DNA of 64,000 nucleotides. Origin: Archegozetes longisetosus (taxonomy: Eukaryota > Arthropoda > Arachnida > Sarcoptiformes > Trhypochthoniidae). Within the stretch, counting starts at the first letter, position 1. Each line of letters begins with the position of its first letter. The stretch lies in the NCBI GenBank assembly GCA_018873245.2, contig JAEMBT020000008.1, positions 10,519,172 to 10,583,171 on the forward strand, written 5' to 3'. Made by a program: the position numbers and the translations under genes. The notes below the pieces were generated by a model. It did no database searches, was not told the DNA's origin, and saw only the letters and a program-made list of their open reading frames with translations. Shown here piece after piece: positions 25,773-37,319 of this stretch.

Positions 25773-25844
25773 TTTCCCTCAATGTCATTTTAAATTTGTT
25801 TTTATTCAGACTTCCTGAGGGTTGAGGGAAAAACAAAATTTAAA
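25773..25844. repeat. Two overlapping, mutually exclusive inverted repeats
   Basis: TTTCCCTCAA (25773-25782) is the exact complement of TTGAGGGAAA (25822-25831). TTTAAATTTGTTTTT (25789-25803) pairs with AAAAACAAAATTTAAA (25829-25844) with one bulge. The right arms overlap, so only one stem can form at a time. Confidence 0.85.
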
Positions 25845-26072
25845 GTTTATGATTATTGTCAGTTACCACCAGGAAAGCATGGGACAATTTTTGCTTAAGA
25901 TATCACTATAAGCAGTTGAAGAGTAGAGAAAGAAAAATATATAGTATTTTATAAAGTTATTTCGTTATCTTACTTCAAACACCACGCAGTCATTGGTGAT
26001 GCGTAAAAGATTCAGTGGTCAAAAAATATAATTACTTTATACTACTTCTGTAAAACTACTTCGCCAACAATT

Positions 26073-26122
26073 CTATGCTACCTCACTAATATTTCTATAC
26101 TACCTCACTAATATTTCTATAC
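26073..26122. repeat. 22-bp tandem repeat, 2.3 copies
   Basis: Two 22-bp copies starting CTATGCTACCTCAC and CTATACTACCTCAC differ by one base; a third starts and stops after CTATAC. Confidence 0.9.
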
Positions 26123-27687
26123 CTTCTTCAGTAACTACTTTACGCTTCTCTCTTAAACATCTAAAAAATGATTACATTTCAAAATTAATAGCTATATCGC
26201 TGTCGTGTCGACAATTATCTTAAGGTCAACAATCGACCTTTCGATCGAAACAAATTTTTTTCAACTCTCCAGTCGTGTTGATCGAACAAAGAAATTTAAC
26301 GGAAAATAATTTAATTTTTTTGAAAGTGTCCTAACATTTGGGGGTCAGTGTCTCTTTAGCTAAAGATACGGAGGCATTCAACGGAGTATCAAATAATATG
26401 CGGTTCTGTCTTTCAGCTAAAGCGCATTAATTGTAAACTAAAATCATAAGTAGAAGTAGAAAAAGGTAATTTTCTAGTTGTTTCATATAATAGAGAGATA
26501 ATTATATTATGTATCCTTTCACTGATAGAACATTCATAGACAGATAGTTAGTGATAACGAAAAAAAGTAAATTAAAGTATTGTTCAGTCAATCGTTTTTT
26601 ACCTAACTTAACTTAAAAGTTAATTATTATGTCATAGCATACAATCGCTAACTTTGCTGTCAGCCAAACACGCATTAAAAATATATATGAAATTTATTAA
26701 ATGTGAGTGGCGTAGCCTTTGATTTAAGCTAAAATGTCGTTCATTTCTGAAAGTTTATTTGGAATTGATTTTTTCCATAATTATTAGTTCGACGATGAAT
26801 AGATTTGTAAATTAATTAATTCTGGGATTTATGCTACGATTGGAATCTAAGCGATAATTAAATCGTTTATTCAGCTTCAAATGCAGACAGTCATGACGGC
26901 AGTTGAGATATTGGCTCTAAAAATAAAAAACGCTTTTTACTCCAATTTCACTCTGTTTAAATTCAATTCTCATGTAATCAAACTTTCTGAATTGGTGGTC
27001 AATTTAAATAGATATTATCTGTTATTGTTTGTTGCAAGCTAGTCGCAAAATGGAAAACTGATTTATTAAATTATACAAAGTTACTTAACAATGTTCTCGA
27101 TTCAAACATTTATTATATTAATAATGACATACTATTAAATAGTAGTCAATAGCTATCACGAAAAACATATTACAATCAAAAGTAATTGTTGCAAATTAGA
27201 GAAACTTTGCGGAGAATCAAAAATAATTACATATGAATTAATTTTAGGTAGGTTTGAAAGAGAAGAAAAAATAAGTCCTCAGCTTAAAAATCGCAATTAT
27301 TTGAGCGAAAGGAAGCCTTAACAGTAATAAAATAGGAAATAATGGCATCAATATATCATTTGAAATAGTTTTTCCTAAAAGTTTGTCCCAAAGAATGTCC
27401 TAAAAGTATTCGGAAAAAGTGATTTAATTAAATAAGGTTAGTTAACGATTCCGCCACGTTGCAATAAAAACCGATAGTCTTAAATGCGATATTATGTCAT
27501 ATTATGTTACTCTAAGTGTAGTAAATGTCAAATGACAACTATTTACAGATAACAATTATAGAAATAATCATTTTGTCCACAAAATTGTCACGTCTTCCAG
27601 ATGTCTTACTTTTTCTATCTCTACTTCTAAACTTACTTTTCTTCAAGTCATTTAAAATGTTTAATACTTTTTTGGGGCTATCTGTAA

Positions 27688-27689
<2 letters not shown>

Positions 27690-27729
<40 letters not shown>

Positions 27730-27746
27730 TCTCTCTCTCTCACTCA
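27690..27746. repeat. CT microsatellite, about 57 bp, interrupted
   Basis: A (TC)n tract with two A interruptions (TCTCACTCTC and CTCACTCA). A 76-codon plus-strand frame ends in it and is an artefact. Confidence 0.96.
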
Positions 27747-29890
27747 CTTTTTTAATTAACTTTTTATTTCTTGATGTGATGGATAAGATACATATATAAA
27801 GTATCTCATTGAATTGTGTTTATGTGATAGTGAGGAAAAATAGTTACTTAGATTCTAATTATACGTAAGAGAAATAAGCAACATAAAAACACTAAGATAA
27901 AAGCATAGAGTTGAAGGTCTGTTCAAAGTAAGACTCTATCATTATATCTATGTAATGCAAAATAGAATGGCCGTTGTGTTGAAACTTAACAATTGCAAAA
28001 TTAGATATCTTTTAGTTGAATCTAATTGAAACGGTTTAGACAACTAGATATTAAATCATGAAAATATGTCTGAATTGTCTTTAGGTTTTATTTGTTCAAA
28101 ATGCTTTTTCACTCTTAAACCTTATCGAAAGTTTCAATGTATTTGTTTAGTGAAGAGTTGATGAAAAAGCTTTTTTGAAAACTTTTGTTAAAGTATTTGT
28201 TATTATTTTTTCAGCTTTCGTTAAAAATAGTTCTGAAATGTATGTTCAATAAGTTATAAAAGTTTGTCAAATCGATTGATAGCCGTATGGAGAAGACAAA
28301 TGTTTAGTTGAAAATGTGTCTTCAATTAAATAATATTGAAATATTTAATATAAAACGTTGTGAAATAGTTGAAGCAAAATAGCTATTGATTTAAATAGGT
28401 GTTCGATTAGCATAAATAGTATAATTAGTAAATGATTAAGGTAGTAGTTGAATATTGAAAACTAGAAGGAATATTTTCTTTTTCTTGCTTATAACTTTCA
28501 CTAGCCTCCAGCTATATTCTCGACTCAATCTTACGAATCCTTATCCCCTAAAAAACTATAGTAATTATATGTTTCCAAATATACCTCAAACCTTATGGAA
28601 ACAAATACCTCAAATTCTTATCGATTTTTGCTTTCCTGTGAACAACTTTTAATGCGCTTTCAATTATCACATCATTTAAGCTGAAAAAATTAGTTTCAAC
28701 TCAAATTTATGTTATTCTCTTTTTCAAATTAACTCTGTAAATATTCATAGCTTCTTATCAAATGATTTAACTTCATTTCTAAGTTCATTTTCGGTCGGTT
28801 TTCACGTGACTTGACTTAAAAAAAAACAAATTCAAAGAACTTCAAATTTGAAGACTACTTATAATAAAAAGTTGAGTTTAAAAATAAATTAAACAAAATG
28901 TTGGCGTTAGATTAGGTGGTGACTTTAAAAACTAAAAAGTAGAGCTAAATGCGTTGAGTGAATAGTTGATGTAACATTAAAAGCATTAAACTTTGGGCTA
29001 GAGTTGAAGAGACAAACAATTGATATAGTGAACGAATGATGTGATGCATAACTAATATAAATAACGCTACACTTTTATACTAATTTCAAATGAATACTAC
29101 TTTTGATTTGCCAACTCAAACTAATCGTTTCAGTAATTTGTCACTAGATAAGTAATCTTTTCTTAATTTGATTCGCTCTTCAATCTATTCATAACTAAAC
29201 TCTAACTAAATTTCTAACAAATTTGACTCTTACTCTCACTAAACCCAACTAATCAATTATAGCTTCCACTTCTAATTCAACTTTTATCTAATACTGAACT
29301 TTTGTTTTGTTGCTTCTTTTTGCTTTAAATTCTGTCGCTTGCAAGTGAGACCAATTAATTTGATGCCCAAGCCCACTATTTTCAGACGCATTTCAATTCA
29401 AATAATCCTATGAATTATCTGAAAAATTGAGGATTTTGTCAATAAGAGAAAATGATTTTTGGTAATATTTTTTTAATCAAGCTTAACTATGAGAGAAAAA
29501 GCTTTGATCAAATTGTGAGATGAAAACCAAAAAAGAAAAACTAAAGAAGTTTTAAGAAGTGAAAAGGTGGAAATAAGAGTATATATAAGAAGTATAAAAG
29601 TATATAAAAGTATATAAAAGAATTTCTATAAGTTTTATAATAATATGAAAAGTCTATAGTGTTTTATATCCCAAATGGGAAACAATTGTGTTACTGTGTT
29701 CTCGTTTCTCAAAGTTTAGTAAGTAGTAAAGTCAGTGTAAGACACTATGAGACAAATATACACTCATAGACAGATATATAGTTAACACTGATAGATATAT
29801 AGTGTCTGTAAATTGATTGTGGAGTTCAGTTGAGAGAGAAAATGAATCTCCAGTTCTTGTTCTACTAGTTTCTGATAGACTATTTTCAGA
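27747..29890. other. A+T-rich noncoding stretch
   Basis: No gene is recognised. A 65-codon frame near 28.5 kb is Asn/Phe/Leu/Pro-rich with no splice context. The tandem TATATAAAAG-like unit near 29592 is listed separately. Confidence 0.55.
29592..29620. repeat. 10-bp tandem repeat resembling TATA boxes
   Basis: GTATAAAA, GTATATAAAA and GTATATAAAA follow one another. The unit contains a TATA-box-like TATATAAAAG, but there is no downstream gene to support a promoter. Confidence 0.8.
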
Positions 29891-29896
29891 GTACAC

Positions 29897-29977
29897 CTAC
29901 AGTGGCAGGAATGAACTGATCCAATAGTTGATCTCCTCCTCACTAGCTAGTGACTCGTCGAAAAAGTTTCTCGCGTA
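29897..29977 (-). other. Short G+C-elevated open frame, unproven
   Basis: A 26-codon minus-strand frame ending in TAG, including FFDESLASEEEINYWISSF, in a patch of raised G+C (29890-30060). A weak acceptor-like GCGAG lies near its start. Nothing identifies a family. Confidence 0.1.
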
Positions 29978-30451
29978 TTAACCAAACAGACAAATGCATA
30001 GAGTGGAGTAGTGTTGAGTGAGTTTTTAGTGAGCGTTTTTAGGAGACGCATTTGTGTTCAGAGTCAATAACAACTACTGCAATCATCTCTCATATGTTCA
30101 ATATAGTTGAAGCAAGACTCAATTACTATTTGAAATGTTGTCAAGCTTTATTCTGTTTTTATCATCATAAACTCTTCTAATTATTAAAACTACTGTGTGC
30201 TTTACTTTTATCTTTCAATTATGAACATTTCATAACACTTCGGATGAATTGATTGAAAAAGTTCGTTCTAAAGACAAGTAGTTACGGATTAAGTAATACT
30301 TATTTTTGATTTAGGGAAAACAAGTGTTAAATTAGTTGTTGATTAAAAAGCAATTGGTTCTAGTTGGTCTTACTGAAAAACAGTTTTCAGCTAGATGAGA
30401 AATAATTGATTTATTAATGGACTTTATATTACGTTCAGTTATAATAAATTG

Positions 30452-30496
30452 GAAAGTTTGCAAAGTTTGCTAAGTTTGCTAAGTTTACTAAGTTTT
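30452..30496. repeat. 9-10-bp tandem repeat, about 4-5 copies
   Basis: AAAGTTTGC, AAAGTTTGCT, AAGTTTGCT and AAGTTTACT follow each other, then the repeat decays. Confidence 0.85.
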
Positions 30497-31262
30497 CAGA
30501 TAAGAAGAAAAGCTCTTTATTTCTCTTCAAATACGAGTGTAGTTTTACTCAAACGTGGATAACAATAATATATTATTCTTTTATGAAATATTCATAAAAG
30601 TTATTATTGTATTAAAAATTAATACTATAAATAGTGAACTTATTTCTCATTGAAATACATTTTCAGCTGAGAGTATATAAAATCCGGATTAAATACTACT
30701 GAAAACTTTCGTTCATCTCAATACTTGTATTGATTGGTGAAATCTAAGAATATTTGTCCAATAACTGTTTAACAAATTAACGTTTCAACTACTTGTATCA
30801 TCTAGTTTTTATTCAACTCATTTTTTCCTTTCAATTCCACTTTTCATCTCGACATTAATAATAATAGTTTTCTCAACCTATATTAATTCTAACCAAAAGT
30901 GTACTTAGCCAACGATTTCAAGGTAAGTCAATGGCTTTTTATAGAAACATAACGTTTTTATATTCTAATAATACACAATATTTTATATCTCAATAACGTT
31001 GAACTATCAAATATTTTTCATATAAGAGATGACAATTGAATACTAGAAAAAGTAGAATCTAGCTATGTTCAGTTGGCATTTTAATAATCCATTTACTAAT
31101 TTAGCTAGACATCCAGACCTCTAATTGTAGGGGATACGACTAAAACGCGTTTTTCTCATTTCGCCAATTTGTCAAATTTTGTTCCCTTTTCTGCTTCGAA
31201 TAGAGTTATAGAAACTAGAAATTTATATAGAGTTCACATTCAATGAATCAATCTCTTATACA

Positions 31263-31286
31263 ATATATATATATATATATATATAT
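31263..31286. repeat. (AT)12 microsatellite
   Basis: Twelve uninterrupted AT units. It is the only long pure AT dinucleotide tract in the window despite the A+T-rich background. Confidence 0.97.
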
Positions 31287-31783
31287 CAGAAGCTCGAGTC
31301 GTGATTCGCCTTAATCGAGTTTCAAGTCCTTAACAATTGAATTTTCATATTTCTCTGATCTTGCAAAATCGCCACAGCTTTTAGCTCTTTTTCTTAGTTC
31401 TCTCTTTTCCATTTGTCATAAGTTGATTTTTGGTTTTTTTATCTTATTTCTTATCTTATAATGAGTTGAACGTTAAATTTCATAATCAGTTTTATTTGAA
31501 TACTGCCTTGAGTTATTATCAAACGAGTTATTTGAATTCTTTTTTTGACCCCTTATATGAAAATTATTTAAACCGCTGACAGTAATATCTAGTCTAAAAT
31601 TTAATTTTTAGAACCGCATTGATTTTATGAATAACCTTGATAAAAATGTAAGATTTTCGGGAAATATTTAGAATATTTTTAAGAAAGTAGAGCCTTCGTG
31701 AAAGGAGCATATGAAAAATATTTTTCAGTTTGGATTCGATTTTTCAAGTTGAATAAAAGCAGAATATTTTCTAATAATAAAAC

Positions 31784-31809
31784 ATGTCCAACTCTAACTC
31801 CCAACAAAA
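31784..31809 (+). other. Candidate first coding exon: ATG plus consensus donor
   Basis: ATG at 31784 with A at -3 (AAAAC before the ATG) opens MSNSNSQQ and then meets a perfect donor, AAAA|GTAAGT, at 31809/31810 in phase 2. The 26 bp are richer in C than the surroundings. No downstream acceptor or second exon with matching phase could be assigned, so this rests on start context, donor and local composition only. Confidence 0.2.
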
Positions 31810-31810
31810 G

Positions 31811-31963
31811 TAAGTCTCGCCAGATAATCAGCTAGAAGGTGGGGACTATTATTAAGTCTAGAAGTCAGTCAAACAGAAGTTGCAATAAGTGCAATAATGA
31901 TTTTTAATATCAATTTACTTGCCTCATTCACACTCAAAAGCTTTAGATCAGAGAATCCAGAAG

Positions 31964-32003
<40 letters not shown>

Positions 32004-32310
32004 GTAATAATGAAAAAAAAGAAGTTCGAAATAATTGAAGTGCATTAAAATCTAGTCTTAAAATAAAATGATAAGTGCCCTTAACTATGAAAACGCCAAA
32101 TAATCTATACATGAAATATGTGAACACAAGCTGTTGTTAATAGAGATGCGTTCAAACGAGGCATACATTCAAGCTTAATGCTTAGTAACCAAAAAGTAAT
32201 TTTTTTTAATCCAATATAACCTCCTTCTTATCACATCCGCTATTGAGAATATGTTAAATTGCTAAAAATTGACGTGGATATCAATCTATTATTGACAAAT
32301 TTCTATACAA
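31811..32310. other. Unassigned stretch with GA tract
   Basis: Nothing coding is recognised. The GA tract at 31966 is listed separately. Confidence 0.5.
31966..31999. repeat. GA microsatellite, 17 units
   Basis: Uninterrupted (GA)17. On the minus strand it is a pyrimidine tract followed about 30 bp later by CTAAAG, but no exon could be read. Confidence 0.97.
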
Positions 32311-32312
32311 TT

Positions 32313-32408
32313 CAGTTTTGTTATAATGAACTGATCATAGGGTCTCAAGGTGATTTATAATAAACTGATGGTGGGTCTCTCAAAGCTAAATTATAACGAG
32401 ATTTACTG
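32313..32408. mobile_element. Miniature pogo/Tigger-like element (copy C), about 96 bp
   Basis: The left end CAGTTTTGTTATAATGAACT is matched on the opposite strand by the right end CAGTAAATCTCGTTATAAT. Between them lie two related internal units, each TTATAAT(G/A)AACTGAT followed by a GGGTCTC block, and a third TTATAACGAG. Inverted CAGT ends and TATAACGAA-type repeats fit decayed Tc1/mariner-superfamily miniature elements; family assignment is inference. The flanks are TT and AA, not TA, so the target duplication is lost or absent. Confidence 0.45.
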
Positions 32409-32411
32409 AAA

Positions 32412-34775
32412 TTAAAAACACTATAAACTAGTTATTACCTAGACAACACATGAGGAATTTAATAATTTATCTTATACTACAATCGGATGTTTATTTATTA
32501 CAAGAGTTGAATTTTATTTGATATATCAGTTGAATTTATTGGCTGTAAGAGTTGAGTGTTAATTTGTTCATCTTCTTCTAACCATATCTCCTAACGTTTA
32601 ATATAAATAACTTTCCAGTTAAATTATTACATCCAGATAACTGCTAACAAATTACTTTTTAACTACAATTAATAAAACTATTTTTCCATCCCTTTTAGTA
32701 CTTAATCACAACTTTCTATCGCAACTTTTACAAATGAAGTTATGTTCGGTTGAGAATTAAACCAAATAAAAAATAAGCCGCTATTTGAATGCAAGGCGCT
32801 TTGTCACACTCGTATATGTAATATAATAATTTTTTTTATAATTGCCGAGAGCTGACTCGCTATCAATGATAAGATTATACATACTTTGCTATCTCCCCAA
32901 ACGTTTAGTCTTAACATGTGTTAAAAATGAGCCTTATTTTTATTGCTTAACCCTTTCCTGTTACTCAATTTCAAGTTTAAATAGTGATCAATTTGTTTCT
33001 CTTTTGTTATATAACTTCTAATATTTTGATCTGTTTTCTATTTGCAAATCTGTCCTCTCAAACACTTTCTAACTGCGAAAATAATCGCAATTTATTATTT
33101 AATTATCTTAATATTCTAGAACTATTCGATTAGATTGATTTGTGTTGATAAAACGTTAAGGATTAGATGAAAGTGTTTCTTGTATGATTGACTTATGAAA
33201 ATTTAGAAAATATATATCAAATGAATTGCTGAAAAATAGATAAACCAAGTACTAATCTTCTTATTTAGCATTAAGAGTCTATTTAGAGTCCAGAATCAAT
33301 TTAATCGTATCTTAACTTAACTTTTTTTTATTCTTTACATTTCTAGTTAATCGCATCAAATGCAAATAATTTTAGATTAGATAATAGTTTGAAAAAAGGT
33401 ATGAAAAATAATTTCATTTATTCAATTAGAAGATATATCTAAAGAATTGAGAATTGAGGTAATTTAGTATTGATTTTAGGGATTGCCCTGATTGGTTTTA
33501 GAAAACTGTAAACATTTCATTATCGATTGTTTGATAGGCTTCATAGTTAAACGAGTCATATATTTAACTGTTAGTTAAAGTGGAAAACAATTCTAATTTA
33601 TTTTCTCTTATCATATCTACTCTTCTTCTCCTCTCATAAAACATAGTTTTATATCTTATTTTTATATCTCTCATCAACTCTTAGGCTAACATTTCTTCTC
33701 CTCTTTTCTTCTTTTCTGTTAAGTTATTTTAGAAATTTTGACCAAAATAAACAAGAATTAGTTATTTATCTTTTGGTGTTTTTTAAAGATAATATTTACT
33801 GCTTTTATGACTTCCTCATCAAATGACTATCTCTATCTCTCCAAGTCATATATCACTAGAAGACAATCAGATTTCTATTAGATATCTAAGGAAAATATCA
33901 AATGTTTTCCTCTAAACTATCATCCGATAAGTGAACTAATGAACTCATATCTGTTATATAAGATAGTTTTACATGCAAGTTGAGTATTATGTTATGAATT
34001 TTATGAATTTTCCAAAATCTATAGAATAGAAATCGGATGATTAGCTTTACGAGCAAATATCCGAATGGACATTTTATTAGGCTATTATTAATCCGGATCT
34101 AATAAACAGTTAAGAGTGTATATTATATCTTAAAAAATAGTTTCCTTTTATATAATATTTCAGTTTGTTTTTATTACTATTACCTTTTGGTTATGTGACA
34201 AAAATTGGAATGATTTTAGTTGAAGTTTTAGGGTGTTTCTTGTCAAAAAGGGACTAGTTAGAATGATAATTTAGGATGATAATTTTCAGCTATATATTTA
34301 TATTGATATGATTGCATATAACTGATATTGATGTGTGAGTTCAAGTTGAACTTGGTTAGAGATAACAGCAAAAGTCTTTTCTCATCATCACAGTTCAACA
34401 ATAGAAATATTTCTTTTTCTATTCTCAAACTAGTTTTCCTCTGGTATTCAGATATTTGGTTATAAAAAAGTTACGGAAATTCATAGCCGAATAAGTCGTT
34501 AAAAAAATGTCATTAGAGCTGTGGAATTAATTTAAATAAAAGCTCAATTAAAATAATTAGGGACGAGTTTAATAATTATATACAAAAAATAATAAAAGTA
34601 TTCAAAGTTATATAACCATAAAGTGTCCAAAAATATAAGACTATAGTTAAGTAAGAATTGTTGAGAGAGAATATAAAGCACTTAAAGGTTGTAAAGGTTT
34701 TAATGATTTCTTTGTGGATAAGTTAGTTAAGAATCAGAATGTTTTAGAGTGACTTCTCTTTTTGTAAAGAAAGCT
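32412..34775. other. A+T-rich noncoding stretch, nothing recognised
   Basis: Only background-like Ile/Phe/Asn/Lys frames and scattered homopolymer runs; no tract or tandem repeat worth listing was seen. Confidence 0.55.
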
Positions 34776-34783
34776 TTTTTACG

Positions 34784-34927
34784 ATGGCAATAAAACTGTT
34801 TCCAACCATTTTTCTAACAAGTCCTCTTATCGGACAACAAGATCATCAAAAGGGATCGGGTCTTAAACAGAAAGAACAACTTCTAGAGACCTATGATTTG
34901 AGATACGGAACCGGCGGTCATAAGTGA
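34784..34927 (+). other. ATG open frame of 47 codons in G+C-elevated islet, unproven
   Basis: ATGG context with A at -3 is favourable for initiation. The peptide starts MAIKLFPTIFLTSPLIG, short and hydrophobic like a weak signal sequence. It then becomes polar (QQDHQKGSGLKQKEQ) and ends ETYDLRYGTGGHK. G+C is roughly 42%, well above the flanks, and the elevated patch continues to about 34960. It could be a small secreted peptide, a first exon, or a relic. No family is recognised. Confidence 0.2.
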
Positions 34928-35573
34928 AGAGGCGCTAAATAATAAGGGACTAGGCACTAGAACGTTCACAAATATTTCTTAAGTCTATTTCAACAGAGAG
35001 AACCTTCAATGATAAACATCACTCGTTGCTCATCAATACAAGTCTTCTTTCAATTTGTTTTATATTTTTCTTATAACTACATTTTGTTTCATATTTTCTT
35101 TTTCGTCACTTTGTTCAATCATTGATTTTCGATTGAGATCTTCTCGTGATCACGAATTTGTTCCCTATTGTTCACTGCGCGAATCATAATTACATATATA
35201 TTTCTTATGCAAAAACAGTTCAACACACACACAAAGCCTTACTTTTATTAGAAATAAAATAAAGAAATTTGTTATTTTTCAAAGTTATCAATTTCTCGGT
35301 TAACCTTTGTCTTCATTGAAGGAATCAAATATTGTTGCTATCAATGAATGGAGTTTTATGTGTTATGTGAATATATCCTTATTTGAGAACTTGAAATTTA
35401 AAGTCAATCTAAATAAGTAAATACTAGTATAAGACTTGTAAAAAAAAGTTCTCAAATATAAAAGATTTTCAATCCAAAGGCATATAAGAGAAGAAAAAAC
35501 TCTTCTAAACATTTCCGATAAAAAACTTTTTGCATAAATAAATTTCAAAATCGATTTTAGACTGCTTGTTCGC

Positions 35574-35574
<1 letters not shown>

Positions 35575-35642
<68 letters not shown>
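35575..35642. repeat. CT microsatellite, 34 units
   Basis: An uninterrupted (TC)34 tract of 68 bp, the longest pure microsatellite in the window. A 106-codon minus-strand frame through it encodes an Arg-Glu repeat and is an artefact. Confidence 0.98.
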
Positions 35643-35646
<4 letters not shown>

Positions 35647-37298
35647 AAGATTTTTTCATGTCATGTATACTTTTTCTGACCATTTCTTTCCTAACAATTG
35701 CAATGCCTTTCCGTCAGTCATATGATTGAATCGCATATAGAAAAAGGACTGCCTCTGATATATTGAATTTAAATCGTCTCATATCCTGGTCACAGGATTC
35801 TTGAACCACATCTCATGAGATTTTTAAGATCCATATCTTGAAGGCATTATAGAAAAGAGACTTTAGAGGAGTAGACCCTGCCTTTTATGTGATCTATCGC
35901 TCAATATTGATATTGGTTTATAAGATAACTATTTTATAAGATAGCTATTCCTTTAAGATAACTATTAGTTCACGTATGCATTGATGAAAAACCATGAATT
36001 CTTTTACTAATTTATAGGAATTAGTCGAATCATAAAATTAGTTTAATTACGCAGAGAAAAATGTGCGCTGAATACTAAATATATGATCGAAGAAAAACGT
36101 TTCTATTAATTCATTTGTTGAAACCGTAAAATCTCTCAAATCATAGCCTGCCATCAGATTTGATGAAAAACTCATTAAAAGCCATTTTATAATTAGGAGA
36201 TTGAGCTCCAATCAAATAGTGATAAAAGTTGAGAAATGTTTTATCTAAAGTTAAGCCACTTATCACTAAAGTTTGAAATTATTTATGTTTTCGTTGGAAT
36301 TTCTCTTATTTTGAAGTTGAAAACATTAAACACACTATTTTCTAGCTCTAAATTTTTATTTTTCGAAAGATATATATTCGAGGATTGGCAATAAAGTTGA
36401 ATGAAGAGAAATTTTTGCCCGTTCATACCAAAAAATAAAACATTTCTCAACTAAATTAAATTCTTATCCATACGAATAAACAGTGACTAAATTCTAAACT
36501 GTTTGCAAATTTAGAAATTTTTACGATTGTTTGATATGCAATATAAGTAAATGATTTTTGTGAAAGAGAAAAAAATAGAATAAATTTACATAGAACCTTT
36601 CCAGAGATATAGTTTAGCTGTTATTTAGAAGTTTAATTTTTGCTTTTGTTGACGGTAGAGTACTTTGAAAATAGTTTTTCTCCTTAACCCTTAATAATAG
36701 CTATCTAACCAATGAGTCGATAAGTCCCTCATTCGTTAGACTTTTTCTACGTGTGTGTTTTCCAAAAATCTAAATTGTAGTAAAACTAACTTGAAATATT
36801 CAAATTTTAGAGTAACTCATCCTACAGTTAAGATATAATATTTGTATTCACAATAAGTTGGTTTTTCTTTTCTTTTCTAGAAATTTCAATTTCTATTTGA
36901 TTCTCATATCAACCAAAATGTTTTATCTATCAAAACAACTAAGTTTAAAAAACTTAATTCAATTGAGATGAAAATAGTTTGAAAGCATTGAAACTTTTGA
37001 AAAATTACCAAACTTTTAAAATTGATTATATAACAAAAGAAAAGTTAGTTTTAAAAGCGTTCAAACTTTTAGTTGTTTTAGAAATTAAGAAAAATTCATA
37101 TTAGAAGAGAAGAAATAGATTTAAATTTAAAAGCTATTTACAAGCAAGCTGATAGAAAGAAATGTTAGAAATAGAAAATTCATGCGAGAAACATATCATG
37201 AGAGTGATTTCTGTCATCCGTAAACACATCTGTAATTCTAACACCTTAGCGATGGTCGCAAAATAAAATCTCATCCCATTATATTGAAGCTGTTATTT

Positions 37299-37319
37299 CC
37301 CCCCCCCCCCCCCCCCCCC
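37299..37319. repeat. Poly-C run of 21
   Basis: Twenty-one consecutive C bases in A+T-rich DNA. On the other strand it is a G21 run able to form a G-quadruplex. Its length may be uncertain because such runs are error-prone in sequencing and assembly. Confidence 0.97.

Larger units (their letters stand above)
25067..27680. other. A+T-rich noncoding stretch with foldbacks
   Basis: No gene is recognised. It holds the nested inverted repeats at 25773-25844, a 22-bp duplication at 26073-26116, and a small AAGGTC/GACCTT hairpin near 26222-26240. A 31-codon G+C-elevated minus frame at 26331-26426 (includes RILFDTPLNASVSLAKET) is noted only as a weak lead. Confidence 0.5.
29980..31780. other. A+T-rich noncoding stretch
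   Basis: No gene is recognised. A run of 9-10-bp AAGTTTGCTA-like units occupies 30452-30496 and an AT tract lies at 31263-31286. Confidence 0.55.

Noticed and set aside
29592..29620. Tandem TATA-box promoter
   Set aside because: No downstream gene or initiator; A+T-rich background makes TATAAAA common.
35363..35683. 106-codon minus-strand frame with an Arg-Glu run
   Set aside because: It is the (TC)34 tract read on the minus strand; the flanks are Phe/Leu/Ser-rich background.
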